Origin: Schauerella fraxinea
GTDB taxonomy: Bacteria > Pseudomonadota > Gammaproteobacteria > Burkholderiales > Burkholderiaceae_B
Direction: 5' to 3'
Length of the DNA: 64,000 nt
Assembly (NCBI GenBank): GCA_030849965.1
Contig: JAVDKL010000001.1
Span: 1-64,000, forward strand
A model generated the notes under the pieces. It saw nothing but the letters and a program-made list of their open reading frames with translations. It was not told where the DNA came from and did not search any database. This document shows, piece after piece, positions 61,941 through 64,000 of this stretch; within the stretch, counting starts at the first letter, position 1, and each line of letters begins with the position of its first letter. Position numbers and translations under genes: made by a program.

Positions 61941-63095
61941 ATGAAGTCCACGAAAATCATTCAAAGCGTCGCCGTTGGGTGCACCGCTGCCGTTGCGCTC
62001 GCCTTCGCCCCAGCACATGCTGAGGACATCCGTTTCGGCTACGCCGCGCCGTTGACCGGCCCGCAGTCGCACTACGGCGAAGACATGCAAAACGGTCTGA
62101 CGCTGGCAATCGAAGAAGCGAACAAGAAGGGCATCAAGGTTGGCAGCAGCACGGCCAAATTCATCCTGGTGTCGAAAGACGATCAAGCCGACCCGCGTAC
62201 TGGCGTGCAGGTAGCCCAGCAACTGGTCGACGAAGGCGTGGTCGGCATTCTCGGGCATTTCAACTCGGGCACCACGATTCCCGCATCGCGCGTCTATCAC
62301 GATGCCGGCTTGCCGCAGATCTCGATGGCGACCTCGCCCGAGTACACGCAGCAAGGCTATGAGACCACCTTCCGCATGATGACCAGCGACACCCAGCAGG
62401 GCGGCGCCGTCGGCAAGTTCATCGTTGAGAAACTCAACGGCAAAAAGGTCGCGCTGATCGACGACCGCACCGCTTACGGTCAAGGCCTGGCTGATGAAGT
62501 CGAGAAGGCCGTGAAAGCCGCCGGCGGTCAGGTGGTGCGCCGCGAGTACACCACCGACAAGGCCAACGATTTCACGTCCATCCTGACCAACATCAAGGGC
62601 GTTGCACCGGATGCCATTTTCTTTGGTGGCCTGGACGCGCAGTCGGGTCCGATGAAACGCCAATTGGCCACGCTGGGCATCAAGGCCCCGTTGGTCTCGG
62701 GTGAGATGACGCGCAGCGATACGTTCATCAAGCTGGCGGGCGATGCGGCCAACGGCACGTATGCGTCGCTGGCCGGTGTGCCGATCGCACAAATGGCGGC
62801 AGGCAAGGATTTCGAGGCGGCCTACAAGGCCCGCTTCAAGAAGGATCCCGGTGTGTACGCCCCGTACGCCTATGACGGCGCCTGGAACATGATCACGGCC
62901 ATCGATAAGGCCGGTTCGTCCAAGCCTGAGAAGTACCTGCCGGTGCTGGCCAAGTTGAACCGCAAAGGTGCAACGAGCGAAAACATTGCCTATGACGAGA
63001 AGGGCGATCTGAAAGAGATTTCGGTCACCGTCTACGAAGTCAAGAACGGCAAGTGGGAAATGGTCGAAACCATGGTCAGCCAAGCGGCCAAGTAA
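61941..63095 (+). CDS. livK: Branched-chain amino acid ABC transporter substrate-binding protein
   Basis: Periplasmic Leu/Ile/Val-type receptor of 384 residues with signal peptide MKSTKIIQSVAVGCTAAVALA ending at AHA. Family parts are IRFGYAAPLTGPQSHYGEDMQNGLTLAIEEAN, ILGHFNSGTTIPASRVYHDAGLPQIS and PYAYDGAWNMITAI. A strong GGAGGG site precedes the ATG at 61941, so the frame that opens at 61803 is leader. It heads the operon with livH. Ligand may be a branched-chain amino acid or a related amide. Confidence 0.93.
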   Translation: MKSTKIIQSVAVGCTAAVALAFAPAHAEDIRFGYAAPLTGPQSHYGEDMQNGLTLAIEEANKKGIKVGSSTAKFILVSKDDQADPRTGVQVAQQLVDEGVVGILGHFNSGTTIPASRVYHDAGLPQISMATSPEYTQQGYETTFRMMTSDTQQGGAVGKFIVEKLNGKKVALIDDRTAYGQGLADEVEKAVKAAGGQVVRREYTTDKANDFTSILTNIKGVAPDAIFFGGLDAQSGPMKRQLATLGIKAPLVSGEMTRSDTFIKLAGDAANGTYASLAGVPIAQMAAGKDFEAAYKARFKKDPGVYAPYAYDGAWNMITAIDKAGSSKPEKYLPVLAKLNRKGATSENIAYDEKGDLKEISVTVYEVKNGKWEMVETMVSQAAK

Positions 63096-63235
63096 TCGGT
63101 TTGCGTGCGAGCCCGTGAGGCTCGCGCCCGATCCACAGGTCGCCTGCGGCGGCCTGTTTCCCTCATCAACTTATCTGCCTTAGTCCTCGGATCTTCGATC
63201 CGATGCCGCATGCCGTCATTATCAAAGGCCGCAGC

Positions 63236-64000
63236 ATGGAAATCTTTCTCCAACAAATCATCAACGGGCTGACGCTCGGTAGCGTCTATGCGCTGGTGGC
63301 CCTGGGTTACACCATGGTCTACGGCATCATCGGCCTGATCAATTTTGCGCATGGCGATGTGGTCATGATCGGGGCGATGGTCGTCACGGTCGTGGCGGGG
63401 TCGCTCATGCATGCCGACCCCAACGCCTCGGCGTGGCTGGTGATCGGCGCGGGCCTGCTCGTGGCCATTCCCGTTTGCATGATCGTCGGCTGGACGGCCG
63501 AACGTGTGGCCTATCGGCCGCTGCGCCGTGCGCCGCGACTCGCGGCCCTGATCACCGCCATTGGCGTCTCCATCATTTTGCAGAATCTGGCGATGATGAT
63601 CTGGGGCCGCAACTACCTCAGCTTTCCGCAAGTCATTCAGCCGGCGGTGTACACGGTGGCGGGCGCGCGGATCAGTGGGCTGCAGATCGCGATCGTGGTG
63701 ATTGCCGGCGCCTTGATGGCTGCGCTCACCTTTGTGGTGCACCACACGCGTTTGGGCACCGCGATGCGCGCAACAGCGCAAAACCGTGAAGTGGCCGGGT
63801 TGATGGGGATCAATATCAATACGGTCATCTCGGCTGCATTCCTGATCGGCTCGGCGCTGGCCGCCATTGCGGGCACGATGGTCACCACCTATTACGGCGT
63901 GGCGCAATACACGATGGGCTTCATGCTCGGTTTGAAGGCGTTTACCGCAGCCGTGCTGGGCGGTATCGGCAACCTGGGCGGTGCGATGCTCGGCGGCTTG
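63236..64000 (+). CDS. livH: Branched-chain amino acid ABC transporter permease, partial (LivH family)
   Basis: The first 255 codons of an inner-membrane permease are present and the frame runs off the window edge without a stop; full proteins are about 300-310 residues. The start reads MEIFLQQIINGLTLGSVYALVALGYTMVYGIIGLINFAHGD, which is the LivH signature, and the second part includes GTAMRATAQNREVAGLMGININ, the ATPase-contact loop. It follows livK after 140 bp; livM, livG and livF presumably follow beyond the window. Confidence 0.93.
   Translation, partial: MEIFLQQIINGLTLGSVYALVALGYTMVYGIIGLINFAHGDVVMIGAMVVTVVAGSLMHADPNASAWLVIGAGLLVAIPVCMIVGWTAERVAYRPLRRAPRLAALITAIGVSIILQNLAMMIWGRNYLSFPQVIQPAVYTVAGARISGLQIAIVVIAGALMAALTFVVHHTRLGTAMRATAQNREVAGLMGININTVISAAFLIGSALAAIAGTMVTTYYGVAQYTMGFMLGLKAFTAAVLGGIGNLGGAMLGGL

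Noticed and set aside
1-64000. CRISPR arrays, tRNA, rRNA, insertion sequences, integrases and phage genes
   Set aside because: I looked for regular spaced repeats, cloverleaf-like tracts, transposase motifs and flanking terminal repeats and saw none. The tandem repeats found lack unique spacers.

Overview
The window is GC-rich, densely coded chromosomal DNA, most likely from a betaproteobacterium of the order Burkholderiales (Burkholderiaceae or Alcaligenaceae type). The reasons are the Bug-type (TctC) binding protein, a cyoABCD quinol oxidase operon followed by SURF1 and a RegB/RegA pair, a second stand-alone elongation factor G, and a tetronate (threonate/erythronate) pathway arranged much as described for Cupriavidus necator. 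This placement is inferred from gene content; no 16S or other marker RNA lies in the window. I see no tRNA, rRNA, CRISPR array, insertion sequence, phage or integrase gene.

Layout. 1-9200: an accessory strip with a solitary BioY, a glutathione transferase, a MarR regulator facing a MATE exporter, LysE and RarD exporters, an MsbA-like ABC exporter and an aldo/keto reductase. The MarR-MATE gap holds a promoter, a likely operator and a 14-bp degenerate tandem repeat. 9280-19200 (minus strand): membrane PQQ glucose dehydrogenase, RegA, RegB, SURF1, CyoD, CyoC, CyoB and CyoA. From cyoA to regA this reads as one respiratory operon that carries its own redox-sensing two-component system. 19360-30750: an MFS carrier; an IclR-controlled operon (Bug protein, AMP-forming acyl-CoA ligase, citryl-CoA-lyase-like protein, two short-chain dehydrogenases); a LysR/extradiol dioxygenase pair; a fatty acid desaturase; an acetyltransferase.

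30911-38680: a tetronate catabolic locus. A GntR regulator is the first gene of its own operon (gntR-ltnD-otnK-otnC-otnI-MFS-denD) and is divergent from an XRE-cupin regulator. It should convert L-threonate and D-erythronate to dihydroxyacetone phosphate and CO2. 38911-49820: housekeeping and repair genes: EF-G2, a TlcC/ADP-ATP-carrier-like transporter, a Tat-exported aldo/keto reductase, the large helicase Lhr, a YfcF-like glutathione transferase and a class I fructose-bisphosphate aldolase.

50054-61166: two adjacent sugar-acid modules. The first is uronate dehydrogenase, an SMP-30 lactonase and a TRAP transporter, with a clear sigma-70 promoter and a palindrome at the predicted transcription start. 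The second is a GntR regulator divergent from a NitT/TauT-type ABC importer, an IlvD/Edd-type sugar-acid dehydratase and an RraA-family protein; its operator candidate overlaps the promoter. The dehydratase plus RraA pairing is the best candidate here for a poorly described pathway. 61329-64000: a YegP protein and the start of a branched-chain amino acid ABC operon, with livH cut by the window edge.

A recurring theme is short, degenerate repeat tracts: 14-bp units before MATE, 15-bp in-frame units inside the acyl-CoA ligase, AGCC-rich hexamers after the dehydratase, a Ser/Ala-rich insert in SURF1, and an 83-bp tandem duplication of the lysE 3' end. No function was tested; all assignments come from reading sequence motifs and gene order.
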